Below are positions 8,163-18,195 of a stretch of DNA of 64,000 nucleotides, piece after piece. Under the pieces are notes generated by a model that saw only the letters and a program-made list of their open reading frames with translations, searched no databases and was not told where the DNA came from. The DNA is from JADLGL01 sp963823045. Lineage in GTDB: Bacteria > Pseudomonadota > Alphaproteobacteria > Rhizobiales > Kaistiaceae. A program made the translations under genes and the position numbers. The DNA lies in assembly GCA_963823045.1 (NCBI GenBank), contig CAWGKA010000012.1:558001-622000 (forward strand), given 5' to 3'. The stretch's first letter is position 1; each line of letters starts with the position of its first letter.

Positions 8163-8574
8163 TTCCCGACCAATCCAACCAGAGGAATCGGACCGCGAAC
8201 GAGCGTTTCCGCTGGTCCGTGGCTTCGTGTTTTGCTACCGACAGCATAGATTTGGTCAGTACACATTGATCTGACGCAAGTCTCATCGATCGCGCACATC
8301 AACACGGGCGGTCGCGTGGCGAAGGGGCCCTCGGCTTCTTCGCCAAGGGTGACCATGGCCAGATCATTATGTCGCCTCAGGCAGATCTGATCATCGTACG
8401 GCTTGGAAGTGAGTACAGCCTTCCAGCCATTGATTAAATCAACGCGTTTGCGATTGCCCCCAGTCGATGTCAGGGGGTTATGGCATGCCCCCGGAGGATT
8501 GGTTCGCGCCATACACACCGACACTTGAACTCCGCTTCCTCGACACTTTGCTCTTCTCAAGGAAAGGCTCGCCT
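8163..8574. other. Intergenic stretch without a confident gene
   Basis: This interval of 412 bases separates two divergent exported-protein genes. One reverse-strand frame (8159-8516) is open and ends in an ATGA overlap with the 7671-8162 gene. Its translation is Cys-scattered, its third codon positions are not GC-biased like those of neighbouring genes, and it shows no recognisable motif. I see no clear repeat, terminator or RNA gene. It presumably carries two divergent promoters. Confidence 0.4.
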
Positions 8575-9201
8575 ATGGGTCGATCAGTTTCTGGCGCATC
8601 GCTCTTCCGTTCGGCCAAGCTCTGGCAGGCCTGCATTCTTGCATTTGCCCTGGCGGCTTGCTCCGAGGAAGACTTGGTAGGGAACGGTCAGATCACGACG
8701 GTGACAAGGTCGGTACCCAACTTCGATACTGTAAAGGCCGAAAACGGAGTTCATGTCATCCTCGCCGTCGATCCCAGCGCTGATGGGGACGTCAGCCTTG
8801 ATGTGACCACTGACTCGAACCTCCACGAACGCCTAGTCACGATTGTATCCGGGCGAACTCTCACCGCTAGCGTTCGAGGAGGTTCGACAAGCCGCGGATT
8901 CGAGATCGCGGCCACCGTTGCTGCGCTGAGGGAACTCAGTGTTTCGAACGGAGCCGTCGCAACGCTGAGCGGAGAGGTTTCCGGCATTGGCATCACCGCC
9001 GCGAATGGCGGCATTGTCGCGGCGAGGGGCCTAGTCGCGACCACCGCAGACGTAGACGCTGCGAACGGTGCCGTCCTGACGATCTGCGTAACGGGCACCG
9101 TTACCGGGACGGTGGCAAACGGCGCCGTGTTGACGGTTGCCTGCGGCGGCAACATAGATGCCGTTCGGTCGGACAACGCCGGCATAGTGATACGTCAATG
9201 A
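8575..9201 (+). CDS. Lipoprotein with DUF2807 (GIN-type) auto-adhesin domain
   Basis: A protein of 208 residues from ATG 8575, preceded by 'AAGGAAAGG'. The N-terminus has a signal sequence ending in a lipobox, LAAC (residues 23-26), so the protein is probably lipid-anchored. The mature part is the DUF2807 domain, a right-handed beta-helix-like fold with repeats rich in 'NGA' and 'ANGG' (SVSNGAVATLSGEVSGIG, TAANGGIVAARG, DAANGAVLTI, VANGAVLTVAC). A typical N-terminal strand 'RSVPNFDTVKAENGVHVIL' precedes them. Members are found in envelope and surface contexts; the function is poorly defined. The next gene follows after 49 bases in the same direction. Confidence 0.8.
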   Translation: MGRSVSGASLFRSAKLWQACILAFALAACSEEDLVGNGQITTVTRSVPNFDTVKAENGVHVILAVDPSADGDVSLDVTTDSNLHERLVTIVSGRTLTASVRGGSTSRGFEIAATVAALRELSVSNGAVATLSGEVSGIGITAANGGIVAARGLVATTADVDAANGAVLTICVTGTVTGTVANGAVLTVACGGNIDAVRSDNAGIVIRQ

Positions 9202-9250
9202 TCGCGTTCTTCCTGTTCTCCGATATCGTATCAGAATCAAAGGCCAGAGG

Positions 9251-10060
9251 ATGACCTTGCGGCGCAACAGGATGGAGGTCCTGTTCGAGCGTGAGGTCCG
9301 GTCTTTGGGGTTCGGTCAGCCGAAGGCAGATGGCCTCATGGTGACCGAGGTCGACGTCGCCTCGCTTCCCGAGCCGGCGGCTCGATATCTCCGGTTTGCT
9401 GGGGTGATTGGAAGGCCCCGAGATTGGTCGTTTCGAGCGCAGTTCGGGGGTCGTTTTCGTCGCCGACTGAACAGTCGGTGGCACAGCGTGCGGTCGCTTC
9501 AGTACAACACCTCAGAACCCGCGGTCGCTCGATTGTTTTACATGCGATTGCCGATCTTCGGTGTTCCTGTCCAAGGACGAGACACCTATGTCGCTGGCCG
9601 TGGCCGGCTGCTTATCCGACCTCTCGATGCTTTTACTGCGCAGGATCTCAGAGGAACCGAGATGGACCTCGGCGAACTTGTCACTTGGCTTAATGACGCC
9701 GTCTTGTTCGCGCCCTCAATGCTGCTGACCGAGCGCACAATCTGGAGCGAAATTGATGCAGATTCATTCCGCCTTGCGTTCACCGATGAGCACAATACGG
9801 TCAGCGCGCAAGTCTTTGTGCATCAGGATGGCTCGATACACGACTTCCGTACAGATGACCGGTGGATGACCGAACCCGGAGCACCACCCCGTCGGGCCCG
9901 CTGGTCGACACCGATTGCGGGATGGCACCGCGTCGGGGTTCGCATGATGCCAACCTTCGGCAAGGCGACATGGCTGCTTCCCGAAGGCCCACTGACCTAC
10001 GCGGAGTTTGCTTTCGCGCGCGAGTTGATCGAGTTCAACGTCGATTGCTCCGGCCGCTGA
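9251..10060 (+). CDS. DUF6544 family protein
   Basis: A protein of 269 residues. It carries the DUF6544 pattern: 'LPEPAARYLRFAGVIGRPRD' near residue 40, 'FGGRFRRRLNSRWHSVRSLQYN', 'ARLFYMRLPIFGVPVQGRDTY', 'GTEMDLGELVTWLNDAVLFA', 'PSMLL', and 'DFRTDDRW'. It is a soluble predicted beta-barrel-like protein without signal peptide; no enzymatic activity is known for the family. It follows the DUF2807 lipoprotein gene closely and may be cotranscribed. ATG 9251 is the annotated start; ATG 9272 (MEVLFERE) would also fit. Confidence 0.75.
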   Translation: MTLRRNRMEVLFEREVRSLGFGQPKADGLMVTEVDVASLPEPAARYLRFAGVIGRPRDWSFRAQFGGRFRRRLNSRWHSVRSLQYNTSEPAVARLFYMRLPIFGVPVQGRDTYVAGRGRLLIRPLDAFTAQDLRGTEMDLGELVTWLNDAVLFAPSMLLTERTIWSEIDADSFRLAFTDEHNTVSAQVFVHQDGSIHDFRTDDRWMTEPGAPPRRARWSTPIAGWHRVGVRMMPTFGKATWLLPEGPLTYAEFAFARELIEFNVDCSGR

Positions 10061-10156
10061 CGTCCAAGGACAGATCCCGCCGGGCCGCAGCCTACGGGCA
10101 ATCTGCTGTTGAGCTGAACAAGGCAGCCCCATAGATAAACGGCCGCGGAAGGTTGC

Positions 10157-11308
10157 ATGACAGCCCAACGAAAAGATCGGAAGGCGTCCAAGCTGGCGGT
10201 CTTTGCAGTCAGACGTGCTGAGGCCATCTCGGGGGTCGTTGCCACCGATCGCGATCGAGTGGCAAAGGGGCCGCTTAGCCCTTTTACGATAATAGATGGC
10301 AGTGGGATGCTGCACCGGGCGGGGCGTCTCGCCTCAAACGACAAGGGACCCTGGCGCTCGTTCTGGATCCACGGAGCGGTCTGCCTCTACCCGAGAATGG
10401 TCCTCGTCTCAGGGAACAACGAGATCATTCAAGAGACCGTTGTGGGTGCGGAAGCGCTGGCCGCTTCGCTACAACTTCCCAAGCCAAGGGGTGATGCAAT
10501 CGACGTGATCCGGAAAGGCGGGACCTTGCAGGCGTCCATCGAGCCGGTCGAGCACTTCGACGGCAGAGCTTTCCTCCCCAGTTCGGCTCCGCGAAGCTAC
10601 TTTCACTGGCTCTTAGAGTACTTGCCCAATATTGCGTTGTGGCGGGCCCTAGGTAGGAGGGGCAGGATTTTCTGCCGCGGCTTGATACGCGATTTCAACT
10701 CGAGTCCCTGAGCTTATCTCGGCATCGGCAGCGATGATGTCCTCGAAATCAGTGGCCATACGACGATCGTCGGCGATGTCGTCTTCACTGACAGAATTAA
10801 TCCCACGGAGGACAAGTTTTCTAGATCGATCGTGCCCTTCTTCCGGGGCCTCAGCGCTACGGCAGGTAAGTCCGGACCTAAACGGATCTTTGTCTCTCGT
10901 GCCATGGCGGTAAGACGACACCTTCTCAATGAAACCGAAATCACGGAACGGCTTGAAGATTTCGGTTTTGAAAGTGTGTGTGCCGAGACGCTCAGCTTCG
11001 AGCAGCAAGTCAGGCTGTTCGCAAACGCCGAGATAGTGGTTGGACCCCACGGCGCTGGGCTCGCGAACGCAGTTTTCAGCCCCTCTGGGGCGATTGTCGT
11101 CGAACTCAGGGAGTCCCAACTTCGACCGACTGGCGTGTCTGCGTTTGCCACCCTGGCTGGGCTCTTCGACCAACGCTATGGACTTGTGCTAGGGCACCCG
11201 ACAGGCGGACCGTCGACTAACCAGCGCAGCCGAGACTTCAGCGTCTCACCTGACGCGGTCGCGCGTATAGTTAGATTGCTGCTTGTTGAAGCCGCCGGCG
11301 CGGCATAG
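10157..11308 (+). CDS. Glycosyltransferase family 61 (DUF563-type), frame-interrupted twice
   Basis: A GT61 transferase of about 383 residues read in three frames. The N-terminal part has 'SSAPRSYFHWLLEYLPNIAL', the diagnostic FHW..E.LP motif. The C-terminal part has 'KRIFVSRAMAVRRHLLNETE', then 'GFESVCAETLSFEQQVRLFA' and 'VVGPHGAGLANAVFSPSGA', the conserved GPHGAGL donor-site region. The middle piece needs one base restored near 10670 and one removed near 10727. The total length of 1152 is a multiple of three, as those two opposite changes require. GT61 enzymes transfer xylose, GlcNAc or related sugars onto polysaccharides or proteins. No membrane segment is seen. The gene fits the surface polysaccharide set up to 15.6 kb. 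Confidence 0.75.
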
Positions 11309-11867
11309 CTAAGACGCAGGCGCTGACTACGTTTATGTCCCGTCTGTAGAGATTGCTGCTAGCCATTCGCAAATACTCCTCGGCGCGCGGAGGGCGGGAC
11401 AGCCGAGTACAAGGCCAAATCTGCCGGGACCATGGTCAAAGATGCAGTGCGGGAGCCCGGTCGGATATGGATTTGTGAGCGCATGCCCGCCCACGCCGAC
11501 CATGTAGGTGGAAGCCCTCACCAACGTCGGCCATGATGGCAACGACGACGGCATCGAAAAGGGCCAGGCGACGGCCAATGCGAACTGGAACTGACCGCAA
11601 AAGAAAACTTAAGGTTGTGTGTTCGGCCGTCGTGCACGCTTCAGGTGGCCTCGGCGTTCTTGGCAGAACGAAGCCAAGGGTCTGATTCGAGCGCTCGCTC
11701 AACTCACGACGTTCAAAGGTGGAACCGTGATGCATGCTCCTGGGACAAACGGGTCTAAGCGATGAAACGTTATCTTCCAGGAGCGCCGGAGAGCTACGTT
11801 ATGTCGTGCCGCGTCGAAACTCGAATAGCGGCTTCCCAGTTGGACTTCGTCGTGAGTTCGCCGCTGG
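11309..11867. other. Intergenic stretch, no confident gene
   Basis: The 559 bases between the GT61 gene and the convergent sulfotransferase gene hold only short overlapping frames on both strands with no supported start or family. One forward frame near 11510-11590 reads 'LTNVGHDGNDDGIEKGQATA', reminiscent of an acidic repeat fragment, and could be a gene remnant. No tRNA, terminator with a T-run, or repeat was seen. Confidence 0.4.
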
Positions 11868-12758
11868 CTATGCTGAATAGCGGCGTAAGGCCGGTATGTC
11901 GGCGTCTGCCAGGATTTCATCCAAGTAGGCGCAATCTGACGCGGTCAATTCAGATGTGTATCCGCCGACCAAGCCCCTGCGAAACCGTTTGGCAGACGAA
12001 CTGCTTTTGCGCTCGTATGAGCTGAGGCGTTCAAACGAGGCGGCCTCGACCGCGTCTTGCAACGGAACGAGTTCGATCTTCGACACGCCCAAAGCCGTGA
12101 GCAAGGATGCAAGGGCGGCGGGCGTATCCGAGACGAAGTCTTCATAGTAGAAGATGGGTCGAGACGTCTTGTCGGCCACGGAGCTCCAATACTCAACATA
12201 TCGTAGAATATGGCGGATGCCTAAGTGCTCTGATCGAATAAACTCGCCAAGCTGATAGTTCTCTGGCAGCCGCACTGTCGGGTCTTCGAAGGGGTAGCGA
12301 TCATGTCGCGACATAATGTGGTGGTAATGGCTTACCAAGATGTCGCGAGGATTCCGCAGTAGCAAGATGAGATCGACTGTCGGCGATAGCGAAGGTTGGA
12401 TGGGCACGAAGAAGGGAGAGCCGAGTTTGTCCTTATGGCTAAACGAAACGATAGGCGCCCAGTTTTCCTGTGTGCGGTTATTGAGAACGAGACGCGCATA
12501 TGCGTGACGCCGCTCGGGCCTCAGCGTGCTTAGGCGCCCGTTCTCGATAGGGGACACGATGGACGAGTTCCCGAACAGTCTGGAAATGTAGCCGGTTACC
12601 AAAAAAGCCAGCCAAGTCCGCCCGGATTTCGGATAGGAGAGGATGACCACTTCCGGGGCGACCAAGAGGGGCTTGCGGCGGGCGCGCTTCATGCGCGGTC
12701 GCGCTCGGCTGCGCGCCAATAGTCGTTTCGCAAAATGACGCCAACTTCTTCCGTCCAC
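11868..12758 (-). CDS. Sulfotransferase domain protein
   Basis: A protein of 296 residues from GTG 12758; ATG 12692 is an alternative start. The PAPS 5'-phosphosulfate loop is 'VVILSYPKSGRTWLAFLVTG' (residues 37-56). The 3'-phosphate motif is 'LILLLRNPRDILVSHYHHIM', with the conserved R..RD..VS. These are the two hallmark motifs of the Sulfotransfer_1 family, which moves sulfate from PAPS to hydroxyls of carbohydrates. A conserved 'FYYEDFVSD' and a C-terminal 'RRGLVGGYTSELTASD' complete the fold. With two related genes within 4 kb it suggests sulfation of the surface polysaccharide. It is divergent from the OCH1-like transferase gene that starts at 12827. Confidence 0.85.
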   Translation of the reverse strand: MDGRSWRHFAKRLLARSRARPRMKRARRKPLLVAPEVVILSYPKSGRTWLAFLVTGYISRLFGNSSIVSPIENGRLSTLRPERRHAYARLVLNNRTQENWAPIVSFSHKDKLGSPFFVPIQPSLSPTVDLILLLRNPRDILVSHYHHIMSRHDRYPFEDPTVRLPENYQLGEFIRSEHLGIRHILRYVEYWSSVADKTSRPIFYYEDFVSDTPAALASLLTALGVSKIELVPLQDAVEAASFERLSSYERKSSSSAKRFRRGLVGGYTSELTASDCAYLDEILADADIPALRRYSA

Positions 12759-12826
12759 GCGGAAAACCCTTCGATGCCGATCAAACCCCGTTTTCGGGCT
12801 CGCTGAGATACCCTAGTTCTTCTTCT

Positions 12827-13500
12827 ATGGTACCGACCATTATTCATCAATTTTGGGATCGAAAGGTTCCGCCCGAGGATGTTCAGCGCCACATGGCTAC
12901 GTGGCGGCAGCAGCACAGCCGCTGGGACTACCTTCTGTGGGATGACGGAAGCGCGGAGGCGTTCATACGGAGGCAATTCGGAGCCGTCGAAGCGATGTGC
13001 TTCAAGGCGTGCCGAATCCCCGCGATGCGTTCGGACGTGTTCCGGCTGGCCATTCTGCTGGCACAAGGCGGTGTTTACGCGGATGCGGACTTTCTGTGCC
13101 TACAGCCAGTGACGCCGCTGCTGACAAGCCCTTGCACGCTTGTCTACGTCGAACGCCGCAAGGGGGCGCAAATACTGAATGGGCTGATGTTGGCTGAGCC
13201 CGATCAGCCCTTCTTGCGGGCCGCATGGGCAGCGGTGATTGGTAGAATTCGTCACGGTCCGAATTCGTGCAGAATGTCTCTCTGCTCAGCGGACCGAGGA
13301 TGCTGGCAAAGGTCCTCGCCTCCCTGTCGAACACCGAGAGATCCTCCATTCAACTTATTACAAAAAAGCAGCTGTTTGAGTTCGTGCAGACGTCTCGGGA
13401 CATGTCCTATCATCAAACCGAAGGCGACTGGAAAGATCAGGCCCGGGCGTTCCGCAGCGTCTATGATGAGAAAGTGTTGCGGGACCTCGCTCAAACGTAG
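12827..13500 (+). CDS. OCH1-like/Gly_transf_sug glycosyltransferase, frame-interrupted
   Basis: Reads 'MVPTIIHQFWDRKVP' at the N-terminus, then 'RRQFGAVEAM', 'PAMRSDVFRLAILLAQGGVY' and 'ADADFLCLQP'. The IPKIIHQ-type start, the 'RSD..R...L...GG.Y.D.D' segment and the DxD motif are those of the mannosyltransferase OCH1 / Gly_transf_sug family. Near 13254 the frame is lost; adding one base continues as 'FVQNVSLLSGPRMLAKVLAS' and ends at 13500. The length of 674 is a multiple of three plus two, consistent with one missing base in a protein of about 224 residues. It probably adds a sugar to a surface glycan. Confidence 0.75.
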
Positions 13501-13680
13501 AGGGCGGCTTGCTTGGCTCGACGTGAGGCGCTGCGTCAGTCGTATCGGGCTAGTGCCGGAATGGCGGCATCGGCGAGCTTCGAATTCATCCAGGCAATGT
13601 CGTCCGTCCCAACCTCCTCGGAATGTCCTCCCACGCGCCCGCGCCGGAATCGGCGGGCGTTCTGATCGCGGGTCAGGCGA

Positions 13681-14368
13681 TCAGAACTCGCGGCCTCGGC
13701 TTTGCTGAGTTCGATCGAAGGTGCAGGCGGCGACTGCCTCGGAAATCAGTCGTGGTTCCGGTGTGAATCCGACGGCCGACAGAAACTGCAGTAATTGACC
13801 CTCTGGGTCGGCAACGATGTCCTCGAAATAAAGCGTCGGCGTTTCGGTTCGCTCTGCCCAGTTCGTCCACCGCTCAAGGTAGTTGAGTAGGTTTTCGAAC
13901 CCAAAGTCGGCCACCCGAATGAAAGACGAAATGGTAGGACGGCGGGGCAATCCGGCGGTCTCGAGTTCGGCGGCCTTTCCCCCGACCAACAACGTGGTGA
14001 AAGTAGCTCACTATGACGTCGCGGGGATCGCGGACAAGCAGCACGTTTCGCTTCGTCCTAAGTTGAGGGGCGGTCTGTTCCTGATGGTGGGAGAACATGA
14101 CGACCGGCGCCCAATGCCGCCGCGTCCGAGCCTCCATAACAAAGGTGACGAAGTCCTTCCGACGGTCGGGGACGATATCGGCAATGCGGCCGCCATCGAA
14201 GAGATTGCCGGCCTCCGCGTGCCCCAGATATCGTGCGGTGTAGTAGGTCAGCATGAAGCTCAGCCAGGTGCGGCCTGACTTTGGGAAGGAGACAACGGTG
14301 GCATCGGCCTCCGATGCTAGCAGTCGCCTGACATCTTTCTTCTCGGCTGCCCGTTGTGCCTTGTTCAC
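13681..14368 (-). CDS. Second sulfotransferase domain protein, frame-interrupted
   Basis: From 14368 the protein reads MNKAQRAAEKKDVRRLLASE, then 'ATVVSFPKSGRTWLSFMLTY' (PAPS-binding loop) and 'RNVLLVRDPRDVIVSYFHHV' (3'-phosphate motif). After the GGGGG run near 13990 the frame shifts by one extra base. It continues with 'AAELETAGLPRRPTISSFIR', 'ENLLNYLERWTNWAERTETP' and 'LYFEDIVADPEGQLLQFL' to the stop at 13681. The length of 688 is a multiple of three plus one, as one insertion predicts, giving about 228 residues. It is a paralogue of the gene at 11868-12758 but shorter. Probable polysaccharide sulfation. Confidence 0.78.
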
Positions 14369-14497
14369 TAGGGCCTCCCTCGGGCCTTTTATCGCTCTAT
14401 GAGTTTCGCTGGGTGGCCTGTATCAACTTTTCACGCCGAATGGTAGCGTTCGGCCTCACAATTGGCTGCATCCCAATGGTGCCGGAGGCGTAGAGCG

Positions 14498-15624
14498 GTG
14501 TTTGTTGCTCATATTGGACGCGGAAAAGTAGGGACGACAAGCATACAAAGTACGCTGTGTCAGAACCGCGGTCGCCTCTCCAGGCTTGGGATCCGTTGGC
14601 CGTCAATGGCGCAGGACGAGGGATGCAATTTCACAGTCTCGCCCTAGCCCTTGCGGCGGGCAAAGCCGATGCTGTCGCGCTCCGGCGCTTGGAAAGAATC
14701 CTCGGCCACGAAGGCGCCCCAACGGTGTTGGTGTCGTCAGAGTACCTCGAAAAGCTGCCGGCGGAGGGCATCCGCCTACTTGGTGAATATGTGGTGCGGT
14801 CGAAGCGTCCTGCCAAAATAGTTCTATACGTGAGACCATACGAGGACTGGATTCGCTCCCGCTATTTTCAACGCGCACGTGCTCGTGGTCACATATCGCG
14901 GACGAAGGCCAAGAAAAGGAAGGGGAAAGACTTCGACGACTTTTTCGACAAGGGCCTTAGATTGGCGTCACTGAAACGGCCCGTTTTGGAGTGGTCGGAA
15001 GTTTTTGGCCGCGACTCACTGCATGTCAGACACGTCGGAAGTCTGCCTGGAGGAGATGTAGTGGGTGATCTTCTTTCCCTCGTCGGTGCGGGCAGTGTTC
15101 GCCGGATGGCGACGAAGAACGTGTCGCCTCACTGGCTGAGTATTGAGCTGGCTCGATCGATGCTCCGGTTCGAACCGGAACCGGGAACGCTTCGTCGCGA
15201 CAAAGGAGTGTTTACGTCCTTTCTCGAGTCGCTGCGTGATGAGATGAGCAAGGTCGAAGACGCGGAGTACCTAACCAGCGAGCAACGCTCCGAGGCGCGA
15301 GATTTATATCTGGATGAGGCGGAGTGGCTCCATTCGTATTTGGGGGTGCCAATGCCTCCTTACCGGCCAGCGCCAATCGTCAATCGGCCTTTCCTTCCTT
15401 CTCTCGAAACAGCGCCCGAATGGTTTCTCGATCTGCTCCAAACCAGACTATTTGAGATGCGAGGCCGTGGCGAAGACCAATATATAGCGCGTGTTCTCGA
15501 CAACACTCTGAGGGAGACGAGGGCTGCACCCAGGGGGCGGTCTAGGTCATTCGAGGAAGATCACGGTGGACCATCCCAAGCTCAGTTGCTTGGGCAAAAT
15601 GGTGTTCCGAGGCGCGATAGCTGA
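14498..15624 (+). CDS. Sulfotransferase-like protein, frame-interrupted
   Basis: GTG 14498 opens 'VFVAHIGRGKVGTTSIQSTL', the 'HIG..K.GTTSIQ..L' start found in a divergent sulfotransferase-like family of polysaccharide loci. A one-base loss near 14620 separates this from the long second part: 'SLALALAAGKADAVALRRLE', then 'TVLVSSEYLEKLPAEGI', then 'AKIVLYVRPYEDWIRSRYFQ' (a degenerate 3'-phosphate motif, R.Y..W..S.Y.Q), and an extended helical C-terminus. The length of 1127 is a multiple of three plus two, as one deletion predicts, giving about 375 residues. The substrate is unknown. Its neighbours suggest capsule or exopolysaccharide modification. Confidence 0.65.
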
Positions 15625-15809
15625 CCATCCTACTGCCGCGCCAAAACACGAAATCAGGAAGCTTCTCTGTGAAGCAAATAAAGATCGGTCGGCTTTCGAG
15701 CTTGGAGCGATCACTGTGCCGTGATCGGCTGCTTCGTACGCTGTACTAGCAAAGGCCTGACCGAGCCCCTATCTGACCCGCAGTCGTGGAGCGGGCGGGG
15801 TAGCCGGTC

Positions 15810-17625
15810 ATGGTTGATATCGAAGCAGGTGCAGCGCCTCCGGCCGCAGGACCCAAAGGTCGGCGCGTCAAAGCGGAGGCAGAGGCCGAGCCGGCAAAGC
15901 GCAGGGCCAAGCTTCGCGACATCTGGCCGTATGTCAGGACGCATCGCGGGACGCTGGTGATCATCGCCATTGTTTCCCTGATTTCCGCCGGCTTCGTGCT
16001 GGGGCAGCCGCTGGTGCTGCAGCAACTCATCAACCGCGTCGGCGGCGGTCTCGCGGTCGGCGGCACGGTCTGGCTGCTGCTCGGCGTCACCTTCGGCATG
16101 GCGGCGTTCGGCGCGTTGCAGTCGTTCTTGTTGAACCGCACCGCAGAGCGGGTCGTCCTTGGCGCGCGATGGTCGCTGATCCGCCATTTGCTGCGGCTGC
16201 CGATCGTGGAGTTCGACCGGCGCCGGGTCGGCGACCTGATTTCACGCGTCGGCGCCGACACGACGCTGTTCCGCTCCGTCATCACCTCCGGCATTCTCGA
16301 CATCGTTTCGTCGGCGCTGATGTTCTTCGGTGCGGTGATCCTGATGGCGACGATCGATCCCGTCCTTCTCGGTATCACGCTGGTCGCTGTCCTTGGCGGC
16401 GTCGGCATTGCCGTCGTTCTCGGCATGGCGATGCGGCGGGCCAGTCGGCGCGCCCAGGAAGGCGTCGGCGACATGACCGCGGCGATCGAGCGCGTGCTCG
16501 GCGCCATCCGCTCGGTGCGCGCGGCGAGCGCAACCGATCGCGAGATCGAGCGCGTTGGTGCCGAGGCCGATGGCGTCTACGCCGAGGGCGTGCGCATTGC
16601 CCGCTTCAACGCATTCGTCCAGCCGGTCATGGCGATCGCCATTCAAGGTGCGTTCGTCGCCGTTCTCGGCTTCGGCGGCTATCGCGTCGTTTCCGGCGCG
16701 TTGGAGATCGGCGATCTCGTCGCGTTCCTTCTCTACATGTTCGTCCTCGTCATGCCGCTGGGGTCGGCGATCGGCGCGATCGCGACGCTGCAGACCGGGC
16801 TCGCGGCGCTCGATCGGATGCAGGATGTGCTTCATCTGCCGCTGGAGCACGACGATGAAACGGAGCTTGGCGCGTGGGAGGCCGGCCCGGGCGGGTCGAC
16901 GCTGCTCGCCTTCGAGAACGTTGGCTTCGCCTACGAGAACGGGCCGCCGGTCCTCGATGATGTCAGCTTCACCGTCGAGCGCGGCTCGCGGACGGCGATC
17001 GTCGGGCCATCGGGCGCAGGCAAATCGTCGATCCTGTCGCTGATCGAACGCTTCTACGATCCGCGTGCGGGGCGCATTCTTTTCGACGACGTCGATGTGA
17101 CCACGATCCGCCGCTCCGATCTCCGCCGCCACATCGCCTATGTCGAGCAGGAGGCGCCGGTGCTTGCCGGTACGCTCGCCGACAATCTTCGCCTCGCGGC
17201 ACCAGACGCGACCGACGCCGAACTGATGACGGCGCTGGAAGAGGTCGGCCTGACGTCGCTCACGGAACGCTCCGAGCTTGGCCTTGCCATGCCGGTCGGC
17301 GATGGCGGCGTGCTCCTTTCCGGCGGCCAGCGTCAGCGCCTCGCCTGGGCGCGCGCCTTCCTCGCCGGCTCGGACTTGCTGCTGCTGGACGAGCCGACAT
17401 CGAGCGTCGATTCCCGAACCGAGGCGTCGTTGCAGGATGCGCTACGCAAGGTCGGCGCAAGCCGGACGGTCGTCGTTGTCGCGCATCGCCTCGCGACGGT
17501 CGTCGATTCCGACAAGATCATCGTCGTCGAGGATGGCCGCGTCGTCGCCACCGGCACGCATGCGCGAACTCCTGGAAACGGCGCCGCTCTATCGCGAACT
17601 CGCCCAGCATCAGCTGCTCGCCTAG
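15810..17625 (+). CDS. ABC exporter, fused permease and ATPase (HlyB/MsbA type)
   Basis: A half-transporter of about 604 residues with a basic N-terminal tail, a six-helix permease domain (residues about 50-330) and an ATPase domain. Walker A is 'IVGPSGAGKSSILSLIERFY', the Q-loop is 'AYVEQEAPVLAGTLADNLRL', the signature is 'LLSGGQRQRLAWARAFLAGS', Walker B is 'DLLLLDEPTSSVDSRTEASL', and the H-loop is 'TVVVVAHRLATVV'. The last codons need one base removed near 17565 to give the usual end, 'HAELLETAPLYRELAQHQLL', stopping at 17625; the length is a multiple of three plus one, in agreement. It should work as a homodimer in the inner membrane to export lipid, glycan or drug. Proximity to the polysaccharide genes does not prove the substrate. 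Confidence 0.88.
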
Positions 17626-17755
17626 CCAGCACTCCATCGTTCCGGACGGCCGAAGGCTGATCCGGAACCTCTCTCCAAGGTGATTGAGGTTCCGGCTCTC
17701 GGCATCGCCTCGGCCGGAACGACGATCTCATCTGCACAACCTTCGAGGTGCCGGC

Positions 17756-18184
17756 ATGACGGACAAGGATGGGCCGTCGCCGGCTGACGGCAATGGCAAC
17801 GGCACGCGCCGCCCGCTCGATCGCTTGGCGACATTGTCGGTGCCGGTGCTTCTCGGGGCGCTCGGCATCGTGTTGTGGAGCATGCTTGCCGGCGTCGTCG
17901 AGGACGTCACCGCCAATCACTCTGCGATCATCGAGCTCAAGGCGGCGATCGAGAATCTGACGGCGATGGTCGACGAACGGACGCACGATTTGTGGACCGC
18001 CGCGCAGGAAGCGCAGCAACAGGCGGTCCAGACCGTTGTCGACGCGGCGCAGAACGAGCAGATCGCCGACGCCAAGCAGCAGTTGCAGCAGCATCAAGCG
18101 CGGATCGAGACGATGGCCATCGAGCTTGCCGTCGGCGATCGCCGCCTCGACGCGCTGGAAGGCGCAGTCGGCCCGATGCCCTAG
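17756..18184 (+). CDS. Membrane-anchored coiled-coil hypothetical protein
   Basis: A protein of 142 residues from ATG 17756. It has a polar N-terminus, one membrane helix at about residues 28-48 (LSVPVLLGALGIVLWSMLAG), and then a continuous helical coiled coil rich in Gln and Ala (the AQQQAVQTVVDAAQN and QQLQQHQARIETM segments). The helix orientation suggests that the coiled coil is periplasmic, but this is not certain. No family is recognised. It is convergent with the macrodomain gene and about 130 bases downstream of the ABC exporter. Confidence 0.55.
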   Translation: MTDKDGPSPADGNGNGTRRPLDRLATLSVPVLLGALGIVLWSMLAGVVEDVTANHSAIIELKAAIENLTAMVDERTHDLWTAAQEAQQQAVQTVVDAAQNEQIADAKQQLQQHQARIETMAIELAVGDRRLDALEGAVGPMP

Positions 18185-18195
18185 CCAGCGGCGTG

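Noticed and set aside
8159..8516. Reverse-strand frame overlapping the 7671-8162 gene by ATGA
   Set aside because: No recognisable motif, scattered cysteines and codon third positions unlike neighbours; the ATGA overlap is probably chance.
11510..11590. Acidic GND-rich fragment resembling a calcium-binding repeat
   Set aside because: Too short, no start, no repeated nonapeptides; may be chance or a remnant.
16242..17132. Long open frames opposite and inside the ABC exporter gene
   Set aside because: Shadow frames rich in Arg, His and Asp without domains; the exporter frame carries Walker and signature motifs.
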